In this document: positions 7,334-14,255 of the stretch, in pieces | Position numbering within the stretch: the first letter of the stretch is position 1 | Layout of the letters: the number at the start of each line of letters is the position of its first letter | NCBI GenBank assembly: GCA_002344005.1 | Contig: DDTD01000022.1 | Span: 1-14,255 of the forward strand | Length of the DNA: 14,255 nucleotides | Direction: 5' to 3' | DNA from: Ignavibacteria bacterium UBA2373 | GTDB taxonomy: Bacteria; Bacteroidota; Ignavibacteria; Kapaibacteriales; UBA961 | Translations under genes and position numbers: made by a program | Notes under the pieces: model-generated | What the model saw: only the letters and a program-made list of their open reading frames with translations | The model's database searches: none | What the model was told of the DNA's origin: nothing

Positions 7334-9442
7334 ATGGTAATTCCAATCGTACTGGGTCTTGGTCTCTTTTCGCTTCTTGTCGCATTTATGTATGCGCGCC
7401 AAGTTGCCAATGTTAAAATTGAAGACGGAGCATCTTCCCCGGATGAAGTTAAACGTCTCAAAGAAATTTCCGAAGCAATCGCCGAAGGTGCGATGGCGTT
7501 TTTACGTCGGGAATACACCGTTCTTGGTGGATTCATGCTTGCATTTGCGCTTATAATCCTTCTTGTGATTAAAGATGCTCATAATGCTTCTTTGCCTTTC
7601 GGCGCATATTCAGCCATCAGCTTTTTGATAGGCGCGGGTATCTCTATCGTATCGGGTTATATCGGTATGCGTATTGCCACGATAGGTAATGTACGCACAG
7701 CAGCAGCAGCGCGCATTTCTTTGGCGCAATCATTTTCGATTGCTTTCCGTTCGGGCGCGGTAATGGGTTTTGGTTTGACAGGTCTTGCCGTTTTGGGCTT
7801 AATGCTTGTGTATATGGGATTTGACTTCTTTTTGCCTGTGGAAGTTCATAACCGTGATCTTGTGATTATGGAAATCTTATCCGGCTTTGGTTTGGGCGGT
7901 TCTTCGGTGGCATTGTTCGGTCGCGTTGGCGGTGGTATCTATACCAAAGCTGCCGATGTGGGTGCTGACCTTGTGGGAAAAGTAGAAGCCGGTATTCCCG
8001 AAGATGACCCGCGTAACCCTGCGGTAATTGCCGATAATGTGGGCGATAATGTGGGTGATATTGCCGGTATGGGTGCTGACCTTTTCGGTTCTGTGGCTGA
8101 GAGTACTTGCGCAGCAATGGTTATCGGTGCCACGGCATTTGCCAGCGTACCCGGTGATATGAAACAAGCGGCATTATTATTCCCATTAGCCATCAGCGGT
8201 GTAGGGATTATTGCCAGCTTTATTTCTTTGTTCTTCGCACGTCCTCAAGTAGAAAATAAAGTAGAAAATGCCCTTAAAGCAGTATTGGTTATTTCTACAT
8301 TACTTATGCTCGGCATGGTCTATCCATTGACAATGCAAATGGTACCAAAAGAGTTTTCACTTACGATGGGCGGCACGATGTACACCAATATGGGTGTTTT
8401 CTATAGCGTGGCAGCAGGTCTTATTTCGGGCTTATTGATTGGTCTTATCACAGAATATTATACTTCGCATCGTTATGGTCCTGTTCGTTCGGTAGCGGAT
8501 GCTTCCAAAACAGGCGCAGCAACGAATATTATCTATGGCTTGGCTCTTGGATATAATAGTGCTGTTTTACCGATGATTTTAATCGGTGTTACGGTTGTTA
8601 TCGGTTATAACTTTGCGGGTATGTATGGTATAGCGATGGCAGCTATCGGTATGCTTGGTACTATTGCGGTGGGCTTAACCATTGATGCGTATGGTCCGGT
8701 GTCCGATAATGCGGGCGGTATTGCGGAAATGGCAGAAATGGGTAAAGAAATTCGTACTCGTACAGATGCTCTCGATGCCGCAGGCAATACAACAGCAGCT
8801 ATCGGTAAAGGTTTTGCCATTGGTTCTGCTGCTCTTACATCGCTTGCATTAACATCGGCATTTTTGACCAGAGCCAATATCACCAATGTTAATATTTTGG
8901 ACTCTGATGTTATGTTTGGTCTTATGATCGGTGCTGCATTGCCTTTTGCATTTTCTGCAATGACAATGAAATCGGTTGGTTTGGCAGCATTGGCGATGAT
9001 TGAAGAAGTACGTCGTCAATTCCGTACCATACCGGGCTTGCTTGAAGGGAAAGCCCGCGCTGATTATGCAAAATGTGTTGAAATTTCAACGGCGGCTTCA
9101 ATCAAACAGATGATTGCTCCGGGTCTTCTTGTCATTTTATCTCCATTGTTTATCGGTTTTCTCGGTGGCGTTGAGATGCTTGCCGGAGTGTTAATCGGTT
9201 CGCTTATCGTTGGTGTGATGTTGGCTATTTCTATGGCAAATTCAGGCGGTGCATGGGATAATGCGAAAAAATATATTGAGACAGGTCAGCTTGGCGGTAA
9301 AGGATCCGATACTCATAAGGCAGCCGTTGTGGGCGATACTGTCGGCGATCCATTCAAAGATACTTCCGGTCCGGCATTAAATATTCTCATCAAATTGATG
9401 GCAATTATTTCACTTGTGTTCGTACCGTTCTTTATGAGATAA
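7334..9442 (+). CDS. hppA: K+-dependent membrane-bound pyrophosphatase, predicted H+-pumping
   Basis: A 702-residue, highly hydrophobic protein with all hallmarks of membrane pyrophosphatases, which couple PPi hydrolysis to ion export. Substrate motifs are DVGADLVGKVE (208-218), DNVGDNVGD (234-242), VSDNAGGIAEMA (456-467) and the C-terminal GDTVGDPFKDTSGPALNILIK. GNTTAAIGKG at 484-493 has Ala488 where K+-independent enzymes have Lys, so K+ dependence is expected. In helix 6 the sequence is D249-LFGSVA-E256: the Glu is seven residues after Asp as in plant (Vigna) H+-PPase, not three as in Na+-pumping Thermotoga PPase (DLFE). I infer H+ transport. Length is normal for the family. Codon use is less ATA-rich than in the first genes of the window, consistent with higher expression. 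It is monocistronic, flanked by terminators. Confidence 0.97.
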   Translation: MVIPIVLGLGLFSLLVAFMYARQVANVKIEDGASSPDEVKRLKEISEAIAEGAMAFLRREYTVLGGFMLAFALIILLVIKDAHNASLPFGAYSAISFLIGAGISIVSGYIGMRIATIGNVRTAAAARISLAQSFSIAFRSGAVMGFGLTGLAVLGLMLVYMGFDFFLPVEVHNRDLVIMEILSGFGLGGSSVALFGRVGGGIYTKAADVGADLVGKVEAGIPEDDPRNPAVIADNVGDNVGDIAGMGADLFGSVAESTCAAMVIGATAFASVPGDMKQAALLFPLAISGVGIIASFISLFFARPQVENKVENALKAVLVISTLLMLGMVYPLTMQMVPKEFSLTMGGTMYTNMGVFYSVAAGLISGLLIGLITEYYTSHRYGPVRSVADASKTGAATNIIYGLALGYNSAVLPMILIGVTVVIGYNFAGMYGIAMAAIGMLGTIAVGLTIDAYGPVSDNAGGIAEMAEMGKEIRTRTDALDAAGNTTAAIGKGFAIGSAALTSLALTSAFLTRANITNVNILDSDVMFGLMIGAALPFAFSAMTMKSVGLAALAMIEEVRRQFRTIPGLLEGKARADYAKCVEISTAASIKQMIAPGLLVILSPLFIGFLGGVEMLAGVLIGSLIVGVMLAISMANSGGAWDNAKKYIETGQLGGKGSDTHKAAVVGDTVGDPFKDTSGPALNILIKLMAIISLVFVPFFMR

Positions 9443-9471
9443 AAAATAGTGCTCAAAACACTTTCTTCAAC

Positions 9472-9506
9472 ACAGCTCATGGATTTTTTCATGGGCTGTT
9501 TTTTTT
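9472..9506 (+). terminator. Rho-independent terminator after hppA
   Basis: ACAGCTCATG (9472-9481 includes the stem) pairs with CATGGGCTGT (9490-9499) with one T-G wobble and an 8-base loop, followed by a run of eight T. It lies 30 bases after the hppA stop. Confidence 0.85.
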
Positions 9507-9594
9507 GAAAAGAAAGTCATTGATATTTTTTTTCGAATATATCGTCAAATTTCTTAGGTGAATTTCATATAGATTTTTACAAAAACATTTTATC

Positions 9595-9602
9595 TATCTT
9601 TG
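9595..9602 (+). promoter_or_regulatory. Bacteroidota-type -7 element for the small lipoprotein gene
   Basis: TATCTTTG matches TAnnTTTG exactly. It lies 20 bases before the ATG at 9623, giving a very short leader. The expected -33 TTG is only a T-run (around 9573-9578). The position between the hppA terminator and the gene supports it. Confidence 0.55.
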
Positions 9603-9622
9603 CCTTTATTTTTTCTAATAAT

Positions 9623-10195
9623 ATGAATATCTTTCTTCTTTGCTCCGCGGTATGTATGGTCTGTCTGTTCTCATGTTCACATGACAATAGCACTCCCCAA
9701 TCAAAACAGAATAACAAAGATACTGCTCTTGATATATTTCACTACACATCCACACGTGGTAATTATAGCGTGGACATACCCAAAAGATTTTCTGATGTAC
9801 AGGAGGATTCTTCTATTATTCGTATTGATGACCGATTATCGGCACGCACATTTACCTCAATGACGGAGATAGGAAATACAGCCCTAATTATTAGTGCCGT
9901 ACATTATCCCGAAGCGCGTTTTTCACTTAATACAAATGACGAATTATTGGAGCAAACAGGCAAAGAGTTCTTGCGTTCACTTCAGGCACGCTCCATACGC
10001 TATTCTCCCGACGGGGCTTCGGGTCTGGATATATATTATACAACTCAAGACAGCACCACCTCGTATCACGGACATACACGATTATTTGCACGTCGCCCCA
10101 CAATCTATAATAGCACGATTATTACAACCGATTCCGCATTGTTTTTCCAAAAAGACATTGTACATTTTTTTACATCACTTCGACCGCTGTATTAA
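9623..10195 (+). CDS. Predicted lipoprotein of unknown function
   Basis: A 190-residue protein with a short lipoprotein signal peptide: hydrophobic residues 3-17 and the lipobox LFSC ending at Cys18, followed by SHDNSTPQ, a flexible polar linker. The rest, from about residue 38, is a single domain beginning RGNYSVDIPKRFSDVQED and ending DIVHFFTSLRPLY. That layout recalls PsbP-like or DUF1795-type lipoprotein domains (a Y-S-V-P-x-F strand, then a predicted beta sheet and a final helix that keeps the C-terminus), but the similarity is only suggestive. It has its own promoter. It ends 13 nt before a sigma-54 promoter for the next gene, with no terminator between. Role unknown; probably anchored in the inner or outer membrane facing the periplasm. 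Confidence 0.85.
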   Translation: MNIFLLCSAVCMVCLFSCSHDNSTPQSKQNNKDTALDIFHYTSTRGNYSVDIPKRFSDVQEDSSIIRIDDRLSARTFTSMTEIGNTALIISAVHYPEARFSLNTNDELLEQTGKEFLRSLQARSIRYSPDGASGLDIYYTTQDSTTSYHGHTRLFARRPTIYNSTIITTDSALFFQKDIVHFFTSLRPLY

Positions 10196-10208
10196 GCGAT
10201 AGTCTTGT

Positions 10209-10224
10209 TGGCACGTATCTTGCT
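10209..10224 (+). promoter_or_regulatory. Sigma-54 (RpoN) promoter
   Basis: TGGCACG-TATC-TTGCT matches the -24/-12 consensus TGGCACR-N4-TTGCW, including the essential GG (10210-10211) and GC (10222-10223) with exactly ten bases between them. Transcription would start near 10235, giving a leader of about 143 nt before the secreted protein gene at 10378. Expression would then require an AAA+ enhancer-binding protein acting from the lipoprotein gene region or farther upstream. Confidence 0.8.
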
Positions 10225-10234
10225 TGTACTCAAG

Positions 10235-10323
10235 GATAAAGCGTTATCTGCCGATAAGAAACGCATATTATTCACAATACTTCATAGAACGATGCATACC
10301 CCGATAACATATTCTTTTATCGG
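10235..10323 (+). promoter_or_regulatory. Leader with competing GATAA/TTATC hairpins
   Basis: The predicted 5' leader holds GATAA at 10235, TTATC at 10244, GATAA at 10253, CCGATAA at 10301 and TTATCGG at 10317. TTATC 10244-10248 can pair with either the first or the second GATAA through a 4-base loop, and GCGTT (10241) can also pair with AACGC (10260). CCGATAA/TTATCGG is a clean 7-bp stem with a 9-base loop. The arrangement could be mRNA structure or sites for a regulator. Confidence 0.4.
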
Positions 10324-10377
10324 ACGATTTGAGATAATTCGTTCCGAAAAAACACAAGAAGAATCCACGCCAATATC

Positions 10378-11832
10378 ATGATGCGAGGGATTGTAGTCAT
10401 AGTGCTTCTGCTGTGTCTGCACGCAGTCACAGCATTGAGTCAGTCTATCCGTTTAGTGCGGTCGGATGTGGACTCTTCGCGTTCGCATTTTGTGACGGCA
10501 ACGTATCGTTTTGGTATTGATGTGAAACTTGAAAATGCCGGGCGTTGTTCGGCAGCAGCTTTTGAACTGCGTTACAGCAATGCGCAATATGTTCAATACT
10601 CCGGTTATAGCGCAGGACAATTAGGAAGAGACGGCATCATTGTATTTGCCGATCAGGCAAGCACCACTACCGGCTCCGGTAAATTGAATGTCAGCGTTAT
10701 ATCAAATAAAACCATAGAGGAAGCACCACAAAACCCGGTGATTATTCACCTTGATTTTGTCACAACTTCCAATGCACCACATAATGCTACAAGTACATTT
10801 ACTTTTACAGTGGCACAAGCAGTCACCGACAGCGGTACGGTCACATTGCAAACCACTCCTTTAGCATATACCATACGAAGTTTTGTTTCCGTATTTCCCG
10901 GTGATGCCAATAATGACGGCACTGTGGACACTCGCGATTGGACAGCCGTTGCCGAGTTTATCTCCGGCGGTACACGCTATCGTGGCTATAAGCGTAATCC
11001 GGCAAGTGTCTATTGGCAAGCACAAACGGCTCTTGCATGGGATAGTGCAACAGCTACCTACGCAGATTGTGATGGCAGTGGTGATGTCACTCAAAAAGAT
11101 GCTCTTGTCACTGCATATAATTTCGGTAAAAAACACTTTTCTAAAATGGAAGGCGAATCCGTACTTGCCGATACAGAACCATCTCAACACGCCGTAGCTT
11201 TAGGTGAATATCCGCCTGATGCTATAAAATTGCCTATTATTCTCACATCCGACAAACCGTATATTGGTATGTCCACAATAATAAATTGGCACAATAATGG
11301 CGGTAATTATCGTGTACTCGGTATTGAACCGGGAACAATGTTTCAAGGCGAAAATTCATTACACATTATTCACATAGATACTACACAATCACAAGCAGAA
11401 ATATCATTGGCTTCTCCGGGTAATGAAATTCCTGTATCAAATACAGAACCGATTGCATTTATAATTATACAACAATATGGACCTGATGTCTTCCCCCTTC
11501 CTATGCTGCAAAATCCTTACGGAATCACGACATCAGGTCTCTTTTTTCCAATGAATGCCTCACTAACATCGGTTAATGATAATATTGATTCTCATGGTTT
11601 TTCATTAAGACAAGAATCTCATTCATTGTTTATTCGTCCGGCTTCTGCTTCGCTGTCCACACCATTATTTTCTTTATCGGATTTACTTGGTAATGAAATT
11701 ACCGTGCAACCATCATCTTTTAATGGTCAAGAATATCATATCAATGTACCGACAATTACCAATGGCATATATATTCTTCGTATCGCTGTTGATAATACAA
11801 TCCGCTCATATCCCATATTTATTACCCAATAA
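10378..11832 (+). CDS. Secreted cohesin/dockerin-like protein with T9SS sorting domain
   Basis: A 484-residue exported protein. Residues 1-21 are a Sec signal peptide ending around ALS|QS. Residues 35-168 look like a cohesin-type beta sandwich (YRFGIDVKLENAG, FELRYSNAQYVQY, VIIHLDFVT). Residues 173-253 hold two calcium-loop repeats as in dockerin type I: D176-A-N-N-D180-G-T-V-D-T-R-D187 and D230-C-D232-G-S-G-D-V-T-Q-K-D241, separated by an unusually long insert. Residues 283-390 are a second beta-rich region. The tail from about 408 (SLFIRPAS, FSLSDLLGNE, GIYILRIAVDN, SYPIFITQ) is a T9SS type A sorting domain, so the protein should cross the outer membrane and be attached or released there. 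The first of two adjacent ATGs is taken. No enzyme domain is present. A sigma-54 promoter precedes it and rlmH follows after 19 nt. Confidence 0.85.
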   Translation: MMRGIVVIVLLLCLHAVTALSQSIRLVRSDVDSSRSHFVTATYRFGIDVKLENAGRCSAAAFELRYSNAQYVQYSGYSAGQLGRDGIIVFADQASTTTGSGKLNVSVISNKTIEEAPQNPVIIHLDFVTTSNAPHNATSTFTFTVAQAVTDSGTVTLQTTPLAYTIRSFVSVFPGDANNDGTVDTRDWTAVAEFISGGTRYRGYKRNPASVYWQAQTALAWDSATATYADCDGSGDVTQKDALVTAYNFGKKHFSKMEGESVLADTEPSQHAVALGEYPPDAIKLPIILTSDKPYIGMSTIINWHNNGGNYRVLGIEPGTMFQGENSLHIIHIDTTQSQAEISLASPGNEIPVSNTEPIAFIIIQQYGPDVFPLPMLQNPYGITTSGLFFPMNASLTSVNDNIDSHGFSLRQESHSLFIRPASASLSTPLFSLSDLLGNEITVQPSSFNGQEYHINVPTITNGIYILRIAVDNTIRSYPIFITQ

Positions 11833-11851
11833 TATCTGACGCTTTACGCGT

Positions 11852-12325
11852 ATGCACATTCTCCTTCTCGGTATTGGTAAAACTGATTTTCCCTTTGTGC
11901 GTGAAGGTATGGATGAATATTCGCGGCGTTTACAACGCTATAATCCTTGTACAATAACATTTTTACCTGATATAAAAAATCACGGCTCATTATCTCATGA
12001 TGAAATAAAAAAACGCGAAGGTCATATACTCTTACAAGAATTATTACCGACGGACAGCATTGTATTGCTCGATGTAAAAGGAAAACAATATCACTCTTTG
12101 GGCTTTGCGGAATTTATCAATAAAAAAATGGTCGCAGGCCATAAAAGATTAGTGTTTATTATTGGCGGCGCTTATGGCTTTTCCGATGAAATTTATGCCA
12201 GAGCACATGACAAACTGTCTCTTTCGGCAATGACTTTTTCTCATCAAATCGTTCGTTTATTATTTGTGGAGCAATTATACAGAGCATTTACCATCTTACG
12301 TAATGAACCATATCATCATGAATAA
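11852..12325 (+). CDS. rlmH: 23S rRNA pseudouridine-1915 N3-methyltransferase RlmH
   Basis: A 157-residue SPOUT-class methyltransferase of the RlmH family, which methylates pseudouridine 1915 in helix 69 of 23S rRNA on assembled ribosomes using SAM. The sequence has the N-terminal strand MHILLLGIGK, a VREGMDEYSRRLQRY helix, REGHILLQELLP, IVLLDVKGKQYHS, the SAM-binding knot FIIGGAYGFSDEIYARA and the signature LSLSAMTFSHQIVRLLFVEQLYRAFTILRNEPYHHE at the C-terminus. Length is normal. The gene begins 19 nt after the T9SS cargo gene with no terminator or clear promoter between them, so a housekeeping enzyme may be read from the sigma-54 transcript, though a promoter inside the upstream gene is likely. 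A terminator follows. Confidence 0.97.
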   Translation: MHILLLGIGKTDFPFVREGMDEYSRRLQRYNPCTITFLPDIKNHGSLSHDEIKKREGHILLQELLPTDSIVLLDVKGKQYHSLGFAEFINKKMVAGHKRLVFIIGGAYGFSDEIYARAHDKLSLSAMTFSHQIVRLLFVEQLYRAFTILRNEPYHHE

Positions 12326-12352
12326 TGTTGTTGTACTCTGTTTTTTTATCGT

Positions 12353-12385
12353 CCCCTTCTTTTTGTAAGAAGAAGGGGATTTTTT
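12353..12385 (+). terminator. Rho-independent terminator after rlmH
   Basis: CCCCTTCTT (12353-12361) pairs perfectly with AAGAAGGGG (12370-12378) across an 8-base loop, followed by six T. On the minus strand no T-tract follows the stem, so it serves the plus strand only and closes the convergent gap to the OmpA-domain gene. Confidence 0.88.
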
Positions 12386-12439
12386 GTAGTTTTTCAAAAT
12401 CAATAATATATTCTTTTGTACATCCAATATGCTATATCA

Positions 12440-13339
12440 TTATTGTAAAACCATCTCAACTCTTCGATTGAGTTTTTTTCCATCTTCACTATTATTAGAC
12501 GCTATAGGAGCAAGAGGACCGATACCTTTTGCTATCACTTGTTTCGGCGAAACATTATATTGCCCAACAAGAGCATTAACAACCGCAACAGCTCTTTCCT
12601 CAGATAATTTCATATTCATATCTATAGTTCCTGCATTGTCGGTATGACCAACAATAAACACATTCTTAGATTTATTGGCATTCAGATATAGTGCCATCTG
12701 TTCAATCATTTTCATTGATTCGGGTTTTATGGTGGATTTACCGGACTCAAATTGAATATACAGAACGCTTCGTCCCGTTTGTTGTAAATCATCACCAAGT
12801 GATGTGGCAGTAATTACTTGTTCCATAGAAGCAATTTCAACAATTGTTACTATATATTGTCCGGTTTGTTCAGGGCTGCCGATACCAATATATCCTGCTA
12901 CATCTACCCAAAACATAGTACCATCGGCTTGTTTAATTACTCCAACGCCCCGCCCCGCACTTTCATATTCAATTTTTGCTCCTTGCTTTTTGATTGCTTC
13001 CATATAATTTTTACGTACAAAAACTTCGCTGACACTCTTACCGCCTTCTTTGATAAAGTATTCAAGAACTGTCTTTTTCCCTTCAACAATCTTTTCACCT
13101 TTTTTAGTGAATACTGTATGTGAAGAAAATTCATTGACATCACAATTGCCTATATAATAATCAGGAATTCGTGATGGAATAATGATGTGTTCTTTGCAAT
13201 TTTCTTTATCTGACTGAGCATAACCTGTGTCTAAAACAACAAAAAGAGAAAGCACACAGAGTATCAGATACTTCTTCCATAGATTTGTATGAAAGAAATC
13301 AATACATCTTTTTCCCAATGAGGATGTTTGTAATTGCAT
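12440..13339 (-). CDS. OmpA-domain envelope protein with DUF4892-like N-terminal region
   Basis: A 299-residue exported protein. I prefer ATG 13339 over an in-frame TTG 12 bases upstream. A long basic n-region (1-23) precedes the hydrophobic stretch YLILCVLSLFVVL and a likely signal peptidase site near GYA|QS (41/42). Residues about 50-180 (IIIPSRIPDYYI, EGKKTVLEYFI, FVRKNYMEAIKKQGAKI, QADGTMFWVDVAGY, YIVTIVEIASMEQ) resemble the region found in front of OmpA domains in DUF4892-type proteins. Residues 190-299 are an OmpA C-terminal domain: YIQFESGKSTIKPES, GHTDNAGT with Asp234, and LSEERA with Arg249, the two residues that hold the diaminopimelate of peptidoglycan, then NRRVEMVLQ. It probably links the outer membrane or periplasm to the cell wall. 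It lies 72 nt downstream of the lipoprotein gene on the same strand. Confidence 0.9.
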   Translation of the reverse strand: MQLQTSSLGKRCIDFFHTNLWKKYLILCVLSLFVVLDTGYAQSDKENCKEHIIIPSRIPDYYIGNCDVNEFSSHTVFTKKGEKIVEGKKTVLEYFIKEGGKSVSEVFVRKNYMEAIKKQGAKIEYESAGRGVGVIKQADGTMFWVDVAGYIGIGSPEQTGQYIVTIVEIASMEQVITATSLGDDLQQTGRSVLYIQFESGKSTIKPESMKMIEQMALYLNANKSKNVFIVGHTDNAGTIDMNMKLSEERAVAVVNALVGQYNVSPKQVIAKGIGPLAPIASNNSEDGKKLNRRVEMVLQ

Positions 13340-13410
13340 AATCAACAACAAAATATATGACCCCTACTCTTATACTATGGCTTTTCGGGAAACGCCGTAA
13401 GTATTTATTT

Positions 13411-13428
13411 TCTATGGTATTCCATAGA
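13411..13428 (-). repeat. Perfect hairpin over the stop codon of the lipoprotein gene
   Basis: TCTATGG and CCATAGA form a 7-bp stem with a 4-base loop. On the minus strand the stem includes the last codons and the TAG stop of the lipoprotein gene. No T-tract follows, so it is not a classical terminator; it may stabilise the 3' end or affect read-through into the OmpA-domain gene. Confidence 0.4.
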
Positions 13429-14251
13429 TTACTCTTGAAATACCCAAATACAGAAATGTTGTACGTGGACTTTGACCCGCCGGTGTCACTGTCACCGTGA
13501 TTTTCCCTATGCCTTCAGCCCAATTTTTCTCTTGCCAATTTTCGGGATTAATATCAACCGAATAATTTCCGGCATTTAGCATCACATCAAAAAGCACTCG
13601 TTGTTGGGTTGCAGGTCCAGCGTCAAAGGTAATATTTATTTGGGCAGCAACTCCACAAGTAAATTGTATTCGTGTAGCAGATAAACAAGGATTAGGAGTA
13701 CAATATAATCGAAACCCATAGTCCGGTATTTCTGCCTTACTTCCTGTACTATTATCACATAAACCGAATGTACCGAGAATATTACCAACAATATCGGTAC
13801 GAGCTATTTGAATATCCTGATATCCACTGAAATTATGAATCATAAGAATACGACTTGTGATATCCCCTGATTCTTCATCATAAAAGGCTAAAGAGTCTGG
13901 TGTCAACTTTGTTATTTTATACATACGCTGTTGCGGGAATACATCTTTCAAGAAAAGCTGCAAATATGTACCTCGATATTTTTTCGTACCTATGGTAGTA
14001 TCTTGAATAATTGACCATGAAAATGAAGATTTTTGTCCACAGCTTTGCATATCACCTTGCTTATCGGCACCAAATCGCATATGTTGGGCAAAAAAACTTC
14101 CTTCGTCGCCGTCTATACGCCACACACCTTTCCAATTGCCATTGACTAAAGTACGCTCCTTATCATTAAGTTGCGGTTGCACGGCATCGTCACCGCAAGA
14201 GAGAAAGAAAAAGCTGATAAAGACACAGAGCACCATCAAATACATACGCAT
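13412..14251 (-). CDS. Predicted lipoprotein of unknown function
   Basis: A 279-residue protein with a lipoprotein signal peptide: hydrophobic residues 4-17 and the lipobox FLSC ending at Cys19, followed by GDDAVQP. Because the signal is complete, ATG 14251 (or ATG 14245, two codons in) is a credible start, although the frame stays open for the four bases to the window edge. The body starts with NGNWKGVWRIDGDEG, a lipocalin-like or META-like opening seen in many Bacteroidota lipoproteins, continues as a beta-rich region, and has a second part from about residue 180 (FRLYCTPNPCLSATRIQF, INITFDAG, GNYSVDINPENW, GIGKITVTVTP). The second part resembles a FlgD-like or T9SS-tail-like Ig fold, with TPNP where such domains have YPNP, but it is not a clear sorting domain. 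It contains several Cys residues that could form disulfides. Function unknown. Confidence 0.82.
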   Translation of the reverse strand: MRMYLMVLCVFISFFFLSCGDDAVQPQLNDKERTLVNGNWKGVWRIDGDEGSFFAQHMRFGADKQGDMQSCGQKSSFSWSIIQDTTIGTKKYRGTYLQLFLKDVFPQQRMYKITKLTPDSLAFYDEESGDITSRILMIHNFSGYQDIQIARTDIVGNILGTFGLCDNSTGSKAEIPDYGFRLYCTPNPCLSATRIQFTCGVAAQINITFDAGPATQQRVLFDVMLNAGNYSVDINPENWQEKNWAEGIGKITVTVTPAGQSPRTTFLYLGISRVIYGIP

Positions 14252-14255
14252 ACGA

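Noticed and set aside
7866..8193. Three long minus-strand open frames inside hppA
   Set aside because: They are shadows of the biased codon use of hppA; the Ala/Pro- or His/Arg-rich translations show no recognisable protein features.
12429..12647. 72-residue plus-strand open frame opposite the OmpA-domain gene
   Set aside because: It is antisense to the conserved OmpA domain and has no features of its own.
13372..13404. Imperfect hairpin (ATACT/AGTAT with GGC/GCC) upstream of the OmpA-domain gene
   Set aside because: The stem is broken by unpaired bases and no T-tract follows on either strand, so neither a terminator nor a regulatory element can be supported.

Overview
The window looks like chromosomal DNA of an AT-rich member of the Bacteroidota/Chlorobi (FCB) group, possibly a Kapabacteria-like lineage (inference, no phylogeny run). 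The signs are a type IX secretion (T9SS) C-terminal sorting domain on a large exported protein, lipoproteins with Bacteroidota-style lipoboxes, near absence of Shine-Dalgarno sequences, and -7 elements of the form TAnnTTTG. There are 14 protein genes, three of them recognisable housekeeping genes (hemW, hppA, rlmH). I found no tRNA, rRNA, insertion sequence or CRISPR array.

Bases 1-4034 (+ strand). A membrane protein of unknown function, cut by the window edge, is followed by about 340 bases without a gene. Then come four genes that form a flavin/photolyase-like cluster: a short-chain dehydrogenase/reductase (SDR) whose catalytic Tyr is replaced by Val, a small TIGR03643/DUF2805 protein, a photolyase-type FAD-binding protein without the usual N-terminal antenna domain, and a flavin reductase-like split-barrel protein. 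The last three are spaced 24-32 nt apart. The combination suggests an FAD-dependent, possibly light-dependent, redox or repair function that is not characterised. This is the best candidate here for an undescribed system.

Bases 4101-7019. The two permease subunits of a COG4587/COG3694-type ABC-2 exporter are encoded divergently from a 61-bp gap instead of in tandem, and no ATPase gene is present. The + strand permease is followed after 29 nt by hemW, a radical SAM heme chaperone-like protein.

Bases 7020-9506. A 314-base non-coding stretch with several local hairpins ends in a terminator. It is followed by hppA, a 702-aa membrane pyrophosphatase whose residues indicate a K+-dependent, H+-pumping enzyme, and then by a strong terminator.

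Bases 9507-12385. A small lipoprotein has a Bacteroidota-type -7 box just upstream. After it lies a near-perfect sigma-54 promoter (TGGCACG-N4-TTGCT) and a leader with several GATAA/TTATC arms. The leader precedes a secreted protein with cohesin-like, dockerin-like and T9SS sorting domains, and rlmH follows 19 nt later, ending in a terminator.

Bases 12440-14251 (- strand). A lipoprotein and an OmpA-domain envelope protein are transcribed toward rlmH.
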